From: Hyphomicrobiales bacterium
GTDB lineage: Bacteria; Pseudomonadota; Alphaproteobacteria; Rhizobiales; Rhizobiaceae
Reading direction: 5' to 3'
Length of the DNA stretch: 64,000 nucleotides
Assembly (NCBI GenBank): GCA_900465675.1
Contig: UBJR01000019.1
Coordinates: forward strand, 1-64,000
The notes below the pieces were generated by a model, which ran no database searches, was not told the DNA's origin, and saw nothing but the letters and a program-made list of their open reading frames with translations. Position 1 is the first letter of the stretch, and each line of letters begins with the position of its first letter. Shown here in pieces: positions 52,020-61,142 of the stretch. The position numbers and the translations under genes are program-made.

Positions 52020-53201
52020 TTAAAGTGCTTCCAGGCACATCGCGACGCCCATGCCGCCGCCGATGCAGAGTGTTGCCAATCCCTTCTTCGCGCCGCGGCG
52101 CTTCATTTCGAAAACCAGCGTGTTCAGAACGCGGGCACCGGACGCACCGATCGGATGGCCGATGGCAATTGCGCCACCATTGACGTTGACGATCGCCGGA
52201 TCCCAGCCGAGATCACGGTTGACGGCACAGGCCTGTGCCGCGAAGGCCTCGTTGGCCTCCACCAGATCGAGATCGCCGACCGACCAGCCTGCTTTCTCGA
52301 GCGCCTTGCGCGATGCCGGGATCGGGCCTGTGCCCATGACCTGCGGGTCGACACCCGCGGTTGCCCAGGAAACGATGCGCACGAGCGGTTGGATACCGCG
52401 GCGCGAAGCTTCAGCTTCAGTCATCAGAACCGCTGCAGCAGCGCCGTCGTTGAGACCAGATGCATTGGCGGCAGTTACCGTCCCGTCCTTGTCGAAAGCC
52501 GGGCGAAGCTTGGTCATCGCTTCGATCGTTGCGCCGTGGCGGATATACTCGTCGGCATCAACGGTCACGTCACCCTTGCGGCCCTGGATGACGAAAGGAA
52601 CAATCTCATCCTTGAAGCGGCCGGCCTTCTGCGCGGCCTCCGCCTTGTTCTGCGAGGAAACAGCGAACTGGTCCTGCTCGTCGCGCGAAAGCTGCCACTG
52701 GCGGGCGATGTTTTCCGCCGTGATCCCCATGTGATAACCGTAGAAGGCGTCTGTAAGGCCGTCCTTGATCATCGTATCGATCATCTTCATGTCGCCCATC
52801 TTGGTGCCACCGCGAAGATGCGCAGCGTGCGGCGCCATCGACATCGATTCCTGGCCGCCGGCGACAATGATCTTTGCATCCCCGGTTGCGATCTGCTGCA
52901 TGCCGAGCGCAACAGCGCGCAATCCGGAACCGCACAGCTGATTGACACTCCAGGCCGTTGCTTCCTTGGGAACACCCGCCTTCATCGCTGCCTGACGCGC
53001 CGGGTTCTGACCCTCACCAGCCTGCAGGACCTGGCCGAGAATGACCTCGTCCACCTCTGCGGCATCGACGCCGGCGCGCTCCAGCGCACCCTTGATGGCC
53101 GTTGCTCCGAGTTCGTGTGCAGGGACTGTGGCAAAGGCGCCATTGAAAGAGCCGACCGCTGTGCGGGCTGCGCTGGCGATGACGATGGACGTGTTGCTCA
53201 T
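52020..53201 (-). CDS. phaA: Acetyl-CoA acetyltransferase (beta-ketothiolase)
   Basis: This 393-residue thiolase condenses two acetyl-CoA to acetoacetyl-CoA. The nucleophile cysteine is in 'WSVNQLCGSGLRAV' and the C-terminal active site in 'GHPIGASG' and 'ATLCIGGGMGVAMCLEAL'. It forms an operon with phaB and is divergent from phaR, 239 bases away. The PHB polymerase gene is not in this window. Confidence 0.95.
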   Translation of the reverse strand: MSNTSIVIASAARTAVGSFNGAFATVPAHELGATAIKGALERAGVDAAEVDEVILGQVLQAGEGQNPARQAAMKAGVPKEATAWSVNQLCGSGLRAVALGMQQIATGDAKIIVAGGQESMSMAPHAAHLRGGTKMGDMKMIDTMIKDGLTDAFYGYHMGITAENIARQWQLSRDEQDQFAVSSQNKAEAAQKAGRFKDEIVPFVIQGRKGDVTVDADEYIRHGATIEAMTKLRPAFDKDGTVTAANASGLNDGAAAAVLMTEAEASRRGIQPLVRIVSWATAGVDPQVMGTGPIPASRKALEKAGWSVGDLDLVEANEAFAAQACAVNRDLGWDPAIVNVNGGAIAIGHPIGASGARVLNTLVFEMKRRGAKKGLATLCIGGGMGVAMCLEAL

Positions 53202-53440
53202 GGAAAGCCTCCTCGCGTTTCAGCACTTTATATAGGTCGAAACTGGCAAAGCTTTTAGCCCGAGTCAAACGCCAAGACCGTCATATGGCAATTTTAGCCC
53301 GTACTTACGAAGACGCGAAATATGACGGGAATAAAAGGGGTTGCCGCATCGCACAAAGAGATTGTCACCGGCGTTCTTTTGCGTCTACATTCGATATTGG
53401 AGGAATTTCCACATCATCAGACGGGGTTCAGGAGACTGAT
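53202..53440. promoter_or_regulatory. Divergent phaA/phaR promoter region
   Basis: This stretch separates the divergent starts and is the probable place of PhaR autoregulation. No operator was recognised with confidence. The phaR frame is open to 53285, but a CAGGAGA site fixes the start at 53441. Confidence 0.45.
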
Positions 53441-54013
53441 ATGGCGAAGAATGAGGGTCAGATAGTCATCAAGAAATACGCCAATCGCCGACTCTATAAC
53501 ACAGGCACCAGCACCTACGTGACGCTGGAAGACCTGGCGGAGATGGTGAAGAAGGGCGAGGACTTTACGGTCCAGGATGCCAAGTCCGGCGATGACATCA
53601 CCCACTCGGTATTGACCCAGATTATTTTCGAGCAGGAATCGAAGACCGGCAACACGCTGCTGCCGATTTCCTTCCTTCGCCAGCTGATCACCTATTATGG
53701 CGATCAGATGCAGATGGTCGTTCCGAGCTTTCTCGAACACTCCATGAAGGCCTTCACCGAGCAGCAATCGCAGATGCGCGAGCAGGTGACCCGCGCCTTC
53801 GGCGAAACGCCGATCGGCAAGAACCTGCAACTTCCGATGCAGATGGTCGAGGAGCAGGTGCGCCGCAACACCGAGATGTTCCAGCAGGCGATGCAGATGT
53901 TTTCGCCCTTCATGACCCCTCCTGCCAAGGAGACCAAGAAGGCTGAAGCCAAGGACATCGACGAGCTGAAGGAACAGCTGAGGGCGCTTCAGAACAAGCT
54001 GGACAATCTCTGA
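53441..54013 (+). CDS. phaR: Polyhydroxyalkanoate synthesis regulator PhaR
   Basis: This 190-residue regulator has the PHB accumulation DNA-binding domain ('IVIKKYANRRLYNTGTSTYV') and a PHB-binding region after it, ending in a charged coiled coil. It senses free PHB polymer and represses phasin and carbon-flow genes. The start at ATG 53441 follows CAGGAGA. Divergence from phaAB supports the role. Confidence 0.93.
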   Translation: MAKNEGQIVIKKYANRRLYNTGTSTYVTLEDLAEMVKKGEDFTVQDAKSGDDITHSVLTQIIFEQESKTGNTLLPISFLRQLITYYGDQMQMVVPSFLEHSMKAFTEQQSQMREQVTRAFGETPIGKNLQLPMQMVEEQVRRNTEMFQQAMQMFSPFMTPPAKETKKAEAKDIDELKEQLRALQNKLDNL

Positions 54014-54038
54014 TCTCCGGGCGTTTCGAGGAAACGCT

Positions 54039-54446
54039 CTAAAGCCCGATCGAGACGTCTCGCCCCGCCGTCCGGATCGAGACGGCAAAACCACCGATCA
54101 CATCGATCAGCGCAATCGTCATCAAGATGAAGAACACCTGGGTCGCCGCATCCTGGACGAGCAGAAACTCGACCAGGAAAGCGATGAAGACGAGCATCGA
54201 CAGCATGTGATTGATCAGGCTGCCGGAGCCGTTACGCGTCGCCTTCAATATCTCGAAGAATAGCACCACAAGCGCGATGACGATGAAGAGATCGCCGAGC
54301 GACATGCTCCAGATCGCGCCTGAGATCATCGACAAAACGATGATGTCGTGCTGAAGCGCCGGAATACCGCCGCTCCCCATCAGGCCGAGCATTGCCATGT
54401 TGTAAAGAATAAATGGAATGATCATCAGCGGCATTGCACCAAGCAT
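54039..54446 (-). CDS. Small hypothetical membrane protein
   Basis: This 135-residue protein has four probable membrane helices ('MPLMIIPFILYNMAMLGLMG', 'LGDLFIVIALVVLFFEILK', 'MLSMLVFIAFLVEFLLV', 'VFFILMTIALIDVIGGFAV'). I recognise no domain. It lies convergent to phaR, 25 bases from its stop, and is probably single. Confidence 0.65.
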   Translation of the reverse strand: MLGAMPLMIIPFILYNMAMLGLMGSGGIPALQHDIIVLSMISGAIWSMSLGDLFIVIALVVLFFEILKATRNGSGSLINHMLSMLVFIAFLVEFLLVQDAATQVFFILMTIALIDVIGGFAVSIRTAGRDVSIGL

Positions 54447-54535
54447 CTCGGTCTGTTCTCCCTCTATTCAGGGAATACTGCCGTAGATCGCCGTCTCACT
54501 TCAAGACAATTGCGAATATCGTGGTGCGCAAACGC

Positions 54536-54558
54536 AAAAAGACCGGCTGAAAAGCCGG
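54536..54558 (-). terminator. Intrinsic terminator after rpmF
   Basis: A 6-bp stem CCGGCT/AGCCGG with GAAA loop, extended by flanking pairs, is followed on the minus strand by a TTTTT run. It lies 40 bases after the rpmF stop. Confidence 0.8.
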
Positions 54559-54597
54559 CCTTTCAATCTGGAAAACCAGAAACAGGAACAGGAAAGC

Positions 54598-54783
54598 TTA
54601 TGCGCTTTCCTTCGGCGTCAGAACCTGACGACCGCGATACATACCGGTCTTCAGATCGATATGGTGCGGACGGCGCAGCTCGCCGGAGTTCTTGTCTTCA
54701 ACATAGGTCGAAGCCTTCAGTGCGTCTGCAGAACGGCGCATACCGCGCTTGGACGGGCTCGTTTTTCTCTTCGGTACAGCCAT
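54598..54783 (-). CDS. rpmF: 50S ribosomal protein L32
   Basis: This 61-residue basic protein starts MAVPKRKTSPSKRGMRRSAD, the family signature of bacterial L32 ('hallmark of AVPK-KTS'). It lacks the zinc cysteines found in some lineages, as usual in alphaproteobacteria. A terminator follows; mtgA lies upstream on the same strand beyond the GST gene, as in other rhizobia. Confidence 0.95.
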   Translation of the reverse strand: MAVPKRKTSPSKRGMRRSADALKASTYVEDKNSGELRRPHHIDLKTGMYRGRQVLTPKESA

Positions 54784-54936
54784 TTCTCGTACTCCACTTC
54801 ACGGGCAACACATTTCCGGCCAGACTGGCGGCCGAAACGACATGTCGCGATTTCGGAAATTTTGCGCGCTTATACATGCGATAAACGGCCTTGACCAGTC
54901 CCTAAACAGATTTTTTGAGAATCCTTTGATTCCCGT

Positions 54937-55584
54937 TCAAACCTCATCGTGCGGCACGATCCACGGTTCGGCGCGCGCAGCCTCTTCCCACTTCCGCCAG
55001 GCGGGATGCGCCTTGACGGCCGCCATATAGCTCAGCGTATCGCCGGATGTCACGAGGTCATAGACATCGAAGCGATTGACGACAGGTGCAAACATCGCAT
55101 CGGCAGCCGAAAAGCTGCCGAACAGGAACGGTCCACCGGACTGCTCCCGCAACTCCCGAAAGATCGTCTCGATACGCAGGACGTCGGCCATCACGCCATC
55201 GACAAGCGCAATCTTGCCTTTCGGACGGCGAATGTTCATCGGGCAGGCATTCCGAATGGCCCGGAACCCGGAGAGCATCTCCATCGAAACGGAGCGGGCG
55301 GCGGCCCGCTTCGCACGATCCTTCGGCCATAGCCCGGCTTCGGGATAGAGTTCGGCAACATACTCGATGATCGAAAGCGATTCCCAGACGCGGACGTCAC
55401 CATGATGCAGCGCCGGAACACGACCAGTTGGCGAAAATTCCTTGAAGCGCGGGTTGCCTGCCTCGAAGTCGAAGGGAGTGAGAACTTCCTCGAAGGGAAT
55501 GCCCGCTGCCTCCATGGCGATCCACGGCCGGAAGGACCAGGAGGAATAGTTCTTGTTGCCGATATAGAGCGTGAGCTTGTCCAT
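54937..55584 (-). CDS. Glutathione S-transferase family protein
   Basis: This 215-residue protein has an N-terminal thioredoxin-like domain ('LTLYIGNKNYSSWSFRPWIA', with serine as likely glutathione-activating residue) and an all-helical C-terminal domain. ATG 55584 is preferred over the in-frame ATG at 55596. Substrate unknown; detoxification or redox role is inferred from family. Confidence 0.85.
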   Translation of the reverse strand: MDKLTLYIGNKNYSSWSFRPWIAMEAAGIPFEEVLTPFDFEAGNPRFKEFSPTGRVPALHHGDVRVWESLSIIEYVAELYPEAGLWPKDRAKRAAARSVSMEMLSGFRAIRNACPMNIRRPKGKIALVDGVMADVLRIETIFRELREQSGGPFLFGSFSAADAMFAPVVNRFDVYDLVTSGDTLSYMAAVKAHPAWRKWEEAARAEPWIVPHDEV

Positions 55585-55656
55585 GAGCCGATCCATGCGC
55601 TGTTTCAGCTCTATCTACCGGCCGCCGCCCCTGCTCACCAATGAATTATTCGCAGC

Positions 55657-56367
55657 TCAATCATAAATGCATCTGATGTAATCGCCGGCACCCTGGGCGC
55701 GGCGCTCGATCACCGCCGCAAGCCGCCTCAGGCCGCGGCCGGGCTTGCCGGCATTGCGGTCGATCGGGTTGGGCAGCGAGACGGCCAGCAGCGCCGCCTG
55801 GCGGCGTGACAGCTTGGACGCCGGAACTTTGAAATGATAGCGCGCCGCCGCCTCGATGCCGTAGATACCCGGCCCCCATTCGGCGATATTCAGATAGATT
55901 TCCATCAACCGCCGCTTGGTCCAGACAAAATCGGAGGCGACGGCCAGGGGCAGCTCAAGACCTTTGCGCACAAAGGAGCGGCTGTTCCAGAGAAACAGGT
56001 TCTTTGCCGTCTGCATCGGGATCGTGCTGCCGCCGCGCGTCGAGGCGCCATCCAGCGTATCCTCGATCAGCATTCGCATCTCACCCCAATCGACACCGCC
56101 GTGGAAGCAATACTGCCCGTCCTCGGACATCATCACCGACTGCACCAGCGCCGGTGAGATATCGTCCAGCGATACCCATTGGCGATCGTAGCCGCGCAAA
56201 AGCACAAGATCGCGCAGCATCAGCGTCGAGACCGGATGAATGAAGGGAATGAGATAGAGGATGATCAGCGCATAAGGCAGGACGCATAGAGCCAGGATGC
56301 CAAGCACGATGCGGGCAGGCAGCGAGCGGCCGCGCAGCCATGCATACATCCGCCGATGAGCCGGCAT
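55657..56367 (-). CDS. mtgA: Monofunctional biosynthetic peptidoglycan transglycosylase
   Basis: This 236-residue inner-membrane enzyme polymerises lipid II into glycan strands. One N-terminal helix ('RIVLGILALCVLPYALIILY') anchors a GT51 domain with the catalytic glutamate in 'VMMSEDGQYCFHGGVDWGEM' and 'RGGSTIPMQTAKNLFLW'. There is no transpeptidase domain. ATG 56367 is chosen; the frame opens at 56403. It is divergent from the polyprenyl synthase gene. Confidence 0.92.
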   Translation of the reverse strand: MPAHRRMYAWLRGRSLPARIVLGILALCVLPYALIILYLIPFIHPVSTLMLRDLVLLRGYDRQWVSLDDISPALVQSVMMSEDGQYCFHGGVDWGEMRMLIEDTLDGASTRGGSTIPMQTAKNLFLWNSRSFVRKGLELPLAVASDFVWTKRRLMEIYLNIAEWGPGIYGIEAAARYHFKVPASKLSRRQAALLAVSLPNPIDRNAGKPGRGLRRLAAVIERRAQGAGDYIRCIYD

Positions 56368-56537
56368 GGCGATGCTTTCCTCTCTCTCCGGCGTTATATC
56401 CAACGTCTAGCCCAGACCTGTTCCCTGCGTCCTCCATACCGTCTGAGAAAGGCCAAGGCCAGAGCACAACGGAAATCTTGATCTCTCCATCTACAATTCC
56501 GTTGCGCCGCGGGCTTTGCTCATGCCAAACAGCGGCC

Positions 56538-57452
56538 ATGAACGCCAGTCCAGACCCATTTTCCGAACGGTTGAAAAGCAACGCCAGAGAGATCGAAACG
56601 CTGCTGGAAGCGCTGCTTTCGAAAGACGTCTTGTCCGACGAGATCGCCCGGCCGGAGAGCCTGCGCGCCGCCATGCATTACGCCGTGCTGAACGGCGGCA
56701 AGCGGCTGCGTCCGTTCCTGGTTATCGAAAGCGCTCTCCTGCTCGGTGGCGACAGACAGACTGCGCTGCGGGTCGGCGCAGCACTTGAATGCGTTCATTG
56801 CTATTCGCTTGTTCACGACGATCTCCCGGCCATGGACGACGACGATCTGCGCCGGGGCAAGCCGACGGTGCACATCGCCTTCGACGAAGCGACCGCCATT
56901 CTGGCCGGCGACAGCCTCCTGACCTACGCTTTCGACATCATCGCAGCGCCCGAGACCGCGCTTTCCGACGCCTGCAAGACCGCACTGATCCTGGCGCTCG
57001 CCCGCGGCTCTGGCCTCGGCGGCATGGCCGGCGGCCAGGCACTTGATCTGGCAGCGGAAAAGCAGGCGCCCTCCGCCGATGGCATCATTACATTGCAGGC
57101 TATGAAAACCGGCGCCCTGATCCGCTTCGCCTGCGAGGCCGGCGCGATCGTCGCTGGCGCCGCAGACAACGAGCGCAAGCGCCTCCGGGCTTTTGGTGAA
57201 AAGATCGGCCTCGCCTTCCAGCTCGCCGACGATCTGCTGGACATCACCTCGGACGCCGAGACCATGGGCAAGGCAACTGGCAAGGATGCCGGCCGCGGCA
57301 AGGGCACACTCGTTGCCCTCAACGGTATCGAATGGGCAGAAACGGAATTGCGCCGCCACGTCCAGGACGCGACGGCGCTGCTCGAGCCCTACGGCGACAC
57401 AGCAGCGACGCTTGCCGCCACCGCGCGCTTCGTTGCCAACCGCAAGAGCTGA
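56538..57452 (+). CDS. ispA: Polyprenyl (farnesyl/geranylgeranyl) diphosphate synthase
   Basis: This 304-residue trans-prenyltransferase condenses isopentenyl diphosphate with allylic diphosphates. The first aspartate-rich motif is in 'VHDDLPAMDDDDLRRGKPT' and the second in 'LADDLLDITSD'. The two residues inserted in the first motif are typical of bacterial farnesyl diphosphate synthases. ATG 56538 gives the usual N-terminus; the longer frame from 56340 is likely non-coding. ispG, in the same isoprenoid route, lies 2.3 kb downstream. Confidence 0.88.
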   Translation: MNASPDPFSERLKSNAREIETLLEALLSKDVLSDEIARPESLRAAMHYAVLNGGKRLRPFLVIESALLLGGDRQTALRVGAALECVHCYSLVHDDLPAMDDDDLRRGKPTVHIAFDEATAILAGDSLLTYAFDIIAAPETALSDACKTALILALARGSGLGGMAGGQALDLAAEKQAPSADGIITLQAMKTGALIRFACEAGAIVAGAADNERKRLRAFGEKIGLAFQLADDLLDITSDAETMGKATGKDAGRGKGTLVALNGIEWAETELRRHVQDATALLEPYGDTAATLAATARFVANRKS

Positions 57453-57483
57453 TTGAGAGCGCCGGGCAGTCCGGCGCCGATAT

Positions 57484-57906
57484 CTACGCGTTTGCCAGGC
57501 GCCCTACCTCAGCCGATACCGGCCGCCGCAGGATGGCAACAACCATCAACCCGCCGATGACGCTGATATGCTCGATAGCAAAGAGCATCTCGAAGAAGGC
57601 GGCCTCACCGGTCATCGTCCAGAAGGCATGCGCGACCGGGATCGTCAGTGCCGTGAAGACGCCGAGCGCCCCGGCTCCCAGCCAGACATTCCAGCCCGAA
57701 ATCACCAGCGCCGAACCGCCGAGCTGAACCATGATGACCAGGGCAGCCATCGGCGCTGCCGGCAGCACGCCATATTTTTCCATCTCGGCGACGGCACCGG
57801 CAAAGTCGAAGAGCTTCGCAAGGCCGCTGGACCAGAAGACGAATGTCACCAGCACACGGGCGAGTATGCCGAGGACAGGCGACGACAGGAGCTTGTCGAT
57901 CAACAT
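57484..57906 (-). CDS. DoxX family membrane protein
   Basis: This 140-residue protein has four helices of the DoxX type ('ILARVLVTFVFWSSGLAKLF', 'MAALVIMVQLGGSALVISGW'). DoxX relatives are tied to quinone or thiol redox stress. It lies 13 bases after the cupin gene and is likely in one operon with it under the divergent TetR regulator. The frame upstream of ATG 57906 overlaps the cupin gene. Confidence 0.8.
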   Translation of the reverse strand: MLIDKLLSSPVLGILARVLVTFVFWSSGLAKLFDFAGAVAEMEKYGVLPAAPMAALVIMVQLGGSALVISGWNVWLGAGALGVFTALTIPVAHAFWTMTGEAAFFEMLFAIEHISVIGGLMVVAILRRPVSAEVGRLANA

Positions 57907-57919
57907 ATCCGCTCCTTCC

Positions 57920-58408
57920 TCAGGCTGCCGGTGCGAGCGGGATATCGATGCCGAAGCGGGCGGCCGTCTCGACAATCTTCGGAATGTTGGGCGGCAGCAT
58001 TTGCGGAAACTGCGTCGTTCCCGGCGGCAACGGCTCGCCGACAGCCACGAAGAATTCTTCGTGCAGATCACCGGGAAAGTTGATCAGCAGCAGCTTCGAC
58101 GGCTTGTCGTCAATGTTGCGGAAGGCATGCATGGTTCCCGGCGAGACATGCACGAACTCACCCGGTCCGCAGATCTTCGTCTCATTGCCGACCATGATCT
58201 CATAGCTGCCCTCGAGAATGAGAAACGCTTCCTGATCGGTCTGCGTGTGTGGCGGCGGGCCGGCATTCGGCGCGGTAAGAACTTCGATCACGGTGAAGCT
58301 GCCTTTCGTATCGGCATACCGTGCGCGAAAGGTCAGGATATTGCCGATGAAGTGAACGGTCATCGGCGTATCCGCCGATTGGTCTGGTTTTGTCGGAATG
58401 GAATTCAT
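57920..58408 (-). CDS. Cupin domain protein
   Basis: This 162-residue protein has both cupin motifs: 'PPPHTQTDQEAFLILEGSYE' with His and Glu metal ligands, and 'PGEFVHVSPGTMHAFRN' with the second His. It is a small metal-binding beta barrel, enzyme or sensor of unknown substrate. ATG 58408 gives a compact protein; the frame opens at 58555 across the TetR promoter. It is co-directed with DoxX. Confidence 0.8.
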   Translation of the reverse strand: MNSIPTKPDQSADTPMTVHFIGNILTFRARYADTKGSFTVIEVLTAPNAGPPPHTQTDQEAFLILEGSYEIMVGNETKICGPGEFVHVSPGTMHAFRNIDDKPSKLLLINFPGDLHEEFFVAVGEPLPPGTTQFPQMLPPNIPKIVETAARFGIDIPLAPAA

Positions 58409-58449
58409 TGACTTGTGCCCCCAGGCGTTTGTGATACACTCAACTCTTA

Positions 58450-58467
58450 ATGAGATATTAGTCTCAT
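58450..58467. promoter_or_regulatory. Probable TetR operator
   Basis: A perfect inverted repeat ATGAGA/TCTCAT with a six-base spacer lies between the divergent cupin and TetR genes, 12 bases before the TetR start. The location fits autoregulation and control of the cupin-DoxX pair. Confidence 0.6.
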
Positions 58468-58479
58468 AATGAGGTAAAA

Positions 58480-59094
58480 ATGGACAGTCAAGAAAAAAGA
58501 TTCGAGCGTGTGAACCAGAAGCGCCGTACGCGCAGCGAACTGCTGCGCGCCGCACGGCAGATCGTCGAGCGAGGGGGACACCCGTCCGTTGCCGATGTTG
58601 CTGATCTGGCGGGAATTTCTCGCGCCACCGCCTATCGCTACTTCTCGACGCCCGACGAGATCATCCGCGAAGCGGTGCTTGATGGTGTCGCTGATGTCAT
58701 CAGCATCGAACCGGCCACCCAAGGCGCTGGCGTAAATGAAGCCGAAGCGCGAACGGACAAGCTGGTCTCCGATATCTTCCGGATGATCCTCGGAAATGAG
58801 AGTGTCTTCCGGGCCCTGCTCGGCAATTCCGTCACCGGCCAATCGCAGGTCCGCCGCGGCGGACGGCGCATCCCGTGGCTGAAGGAGGCACTATCGCCGC
58901 TTCAGGCACGCATTTCCTCGAAGCAGTTCGACAAGCTCATCCATGCCCTGTCGCTGGTCACCGGCATCGAATCCGTCGTGGTGATGCGGGATATCTGCGA
59001 GCTCGAGCAGGATGAGGCCGAGAAAACCCTGCGCTGGACGGCGAAGGCCATCCTGAAAGCGGCTCTGAATGAAAGTGATCTCAAGACGGCGTGA
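58480..59094 (+). CDS. TetR-family transcriptional regulator
   Basis: This 204-residue protein has an N-terminal helix-turn-helix ('SVADVADLAGISRATAYRYF', about residues 36-55) and a helical ligand domain. It is divergent from the cupin and DoxX genes with a palindrome between, so it probably represses them. The inducer is unknown. Confidence 0.88.
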   Translation: MDSQEKRFERVNQKRRTRSELLRAARQIVERGGHPSVADVADLAGISRATAYRYFSTPDEIIREAVLDGVADVISIEPATQGAGVNEAEARTDKLVSDIFRMILGNESVFRALLGNSVTGQSQVRRGGRRIPWLKEALSPLQARISSKQFDKLIHALSLVTGIESVVVMRDICELEQDEAEKTLRWTAKAILKAALNESDLKTA

Positions 59095-59146
59095 CAGCAG
59101 ACGAAAACTCTGACAGGTTCACGCTTTCCCGCCGAAGAGCAGCCCC

Positions 59147-59785
59147 ATGCACGACACGCTATCCTATCTCCCGTCCATCATGCCCGCCTATATCGCTTAC
59201 GTGATAGCGGTCATCAGCCCCGGCCCCGCCATCCTGGCGATCGTCGCGACCTCGATGACGCAGGGGCGCAAGGCGGGGATGACGATCGGCGTGGGGATTT
59301 TCGGCGGCTCGTTCACCTGGGCCTGCGCGGCAGCCCTCGGGCTGGCGACGCTGCTGCATACTTACGCGATCGCGCTGGAGATTTTGAAGGTCTTCGGCGG
59401 GCTTTATCTGCTCTACCTCGCCTACAGGGCCTTCAAGGCGATGCGTGCTGGAAATGACCTTCAGCAAGCGCAGGAAGTGAAGCCGCTATCGGCGCGGGCG
59501 CTTCTGTTCAAGGGTTACGGTATCCACGTCACCAATCCGAAGGCGATCTTTGCCTGGCTCGCCATCATCGCGCTCGGCATGCCGCAGGGCGCACCGGGTT
59601 CGGTCGCGGTCCTCATCGTCGCCATCTGCCTGACGACAGGCTTTGCAATCTTCATGGGATATGCGGTGCTGTTTTCGACCCCGCATGCGCTGAAGGTCTA
59701 CCAGAGCCTGCGCCGCTGGATTGAAGGCGCAATGTCCGCCTTCTATTGCTTCGCCGGGCTGAAGCTCCTCACCAGCCGCATCTAG
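59147..59785 (+). CDS. LysE/RhtB family amino acid exporter
   Basis: This 212-residue inner-membrane protein has about six helices and the family start 'YVIAVISPGPAILAIVATSM', with 'GVGIFGGSFTWACAAALGL' next. It exports an amino acid or derivative; the substrate is not evident. It starts 52 bases after the TetR gene on the same strand and is convergent to ispG. Confidence 0.88.
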   Translation: MHDTLSYLPSIMPAYIAYVIAVISPGPAILAIVATSMTQGRKAGMTIGVGIFGGSFTWACAAALGLATLLHTYAIALEILKVFGGLYLLYLAYRAFKAMRAGNDLQQAQEVKPLSARALLFKGYGIHVTNPKAIFAWLAIIALGMPQGAPGSVAVLIVAICLTTGFAIFMGYAVLFSTPHALKVYQSLRRWIEGAMSAFYCFAGLKLLTSRI

Positions 59786-59796
59786 CGGCTGGCTTC

Positions 59797-61047
59797 TTAC
59801 TCGGCCGCGGTCTTCTGGCCGAAACGCTTCTCGATATAGTCGGCAACCAGCGCCTCGAAATCGCCCGCGATATTCGGGCCGCGCAATGTCAGCGCTTTCT
59901 CACCGTCAATGAAGACGGGTGCGGCAGGCGTCTCGCCGGTGCCCGGAAGAGAAATGCCGATATCGGCGTGCTTGCTCTCGCCGGGGCCGTTGACGATACA
60001 GCCCATGACAGCAACGTTCAGCGCCTCGACACCCGGATATTTCTCACGCCAGACCGGCATGTTCTTGCGGATGTCGTTCTGAATGTTCTGCGCCAGTTCC
60101 TGGAAAACCGTCGATGTCGTGCGGCCACAGCCGGGGCAGGCGGCAACCACGGGAATGAACTGCCGGAAGCCCATGACCTGCAAGAGTTCCTGCGCCACCT
60201 GCACTTCGCGCGTCCGGTCGCCGTTCGGCTCCGGCGTCAGTGATACACGGATCGTATCGCCGATACCGTGCTGCAGCACATAGCCCATGGCCGCCGAGGA
60301 GGCGACGATACCCTTCGAGCCCATGCCGGCTTCCGTGAGGCCTAGATGCAGGGCATGGTCGGAGCGCTCCGACAGCATCGAATAAACGGCAATCAGATCC
60401 TGCACCTGGCTGACCTTGGCGGACAGGATGATGCGGTTGCGCGGCAGGCCGATCTCTTCGGCGAGATTGGCCGAGATCAGCGCCGACTGGACGATGGCCT
60501 CGCGGGTCACCTGGCGTGCTGAAAGCGGTGAGCCCGCCTCGGCATTCTGGTCCATCAGCGCCGTCAGCAGATCCTGATCGAGCGAACCCCAGTTGACGCC
60601 GATGCGCACCGGCTTGTCGTAGCGGATCGCCATCTCGATGATCTCGGCGAACTGCTTGTCCTTCTTGTCCTTGAAGCCGACATTGCCGGGGTTGATGCGG
60701 TATTTCGCGAGAGCCTCGGCACAGGCGGGATGATCGGCAAGCAGCTTGTGGCCGATATAATGAAAGTCGCCGATCAGCGGCACGTCCATACCAAGACGCA
60801 GCAGGCGCTCGCGGATCTTCGGCACGGCAGCGGCACTTTCGTCGCGGTCGACAGTGATGCGGACCATCTCCGAACCGGCCTTGAACAGCGCGGCGACCTG
60901 CGCCACCGTCGCGTCGATATCGGCCGTATCGGTATTGGTCATCGACTGCACGACAACAGGCGCGCCGCCTCCGACAATCACTCCGCCGACATCGACGGCA
61001 ACGGAAGAGCGGCGCGGTTTCGGATCAAAATCCGTGGCTGAAGACAT
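59797..61047 (-). CDS. ispG: (E)-4-hydroxy-3-methylbut-2-enyl-diphosphate synthase (IspG/GcpE)
   Basis: This 416-residue 4Fe-4S enzyme of the non-mevalonate isoprenoid route converts methylerythritol cyclodiphosphate to HMBPP. The N-terminal part is a TIM barrel ('VVQSMTNTDTADIDATVAQV') and the C-terminal iron-sulfur site includes 'ACPGCGRTTS' and 'MGCIVNGPGE'. Size fits the two-domain bacterial form. The gene is single, convergent with the LysE gene 11 bases away. Confidence 0.95.
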   Translation of the reverse strand: MSSATDFDPKPRRSSVAVDVGGVIVGGGAPVVVQSMTNTDTADIDATVAQVAALFKAGSEMVRITVDRDESAAAVPKIRERLLRLGMDVPLIGDFHYIGHKLLADHPACAEALAKYRINPGNVGFKDKKDKQFAEIIEMAIRYDKPVRIGVNWGSLDQDLLTALMDQNAEAGSPLSARQVTREAIVQSALISANLAEEIGLPRNRIILSAKVSQVQDLIAVYSMLSERSDHALHLGLTEAGMGSKGIVASSAAMGYVLQHGIGDTIRVSLTPEPNGDRTREVQVAQELLQVMGFRQFIPVVAACPGCGRTTSTVFQELAQNIQNDIRKNMPVWREKYPGVEALNVAVMGCIVNGPGESKHADIGISLPGTGETPAAPVFIDGEKALTLRGPNIAGDFEALVADYIEKRFGQKTAAE

Positions 61048-61142
61048 GAATAGAGCTCTTGGACCCTTTGAAAATCGTGCCTTTCAGGTGGATCATGCCT
61101 GCCTGCTTGTCAACCGCCCTGCGCTTCACTTTTGTTGGCGGC

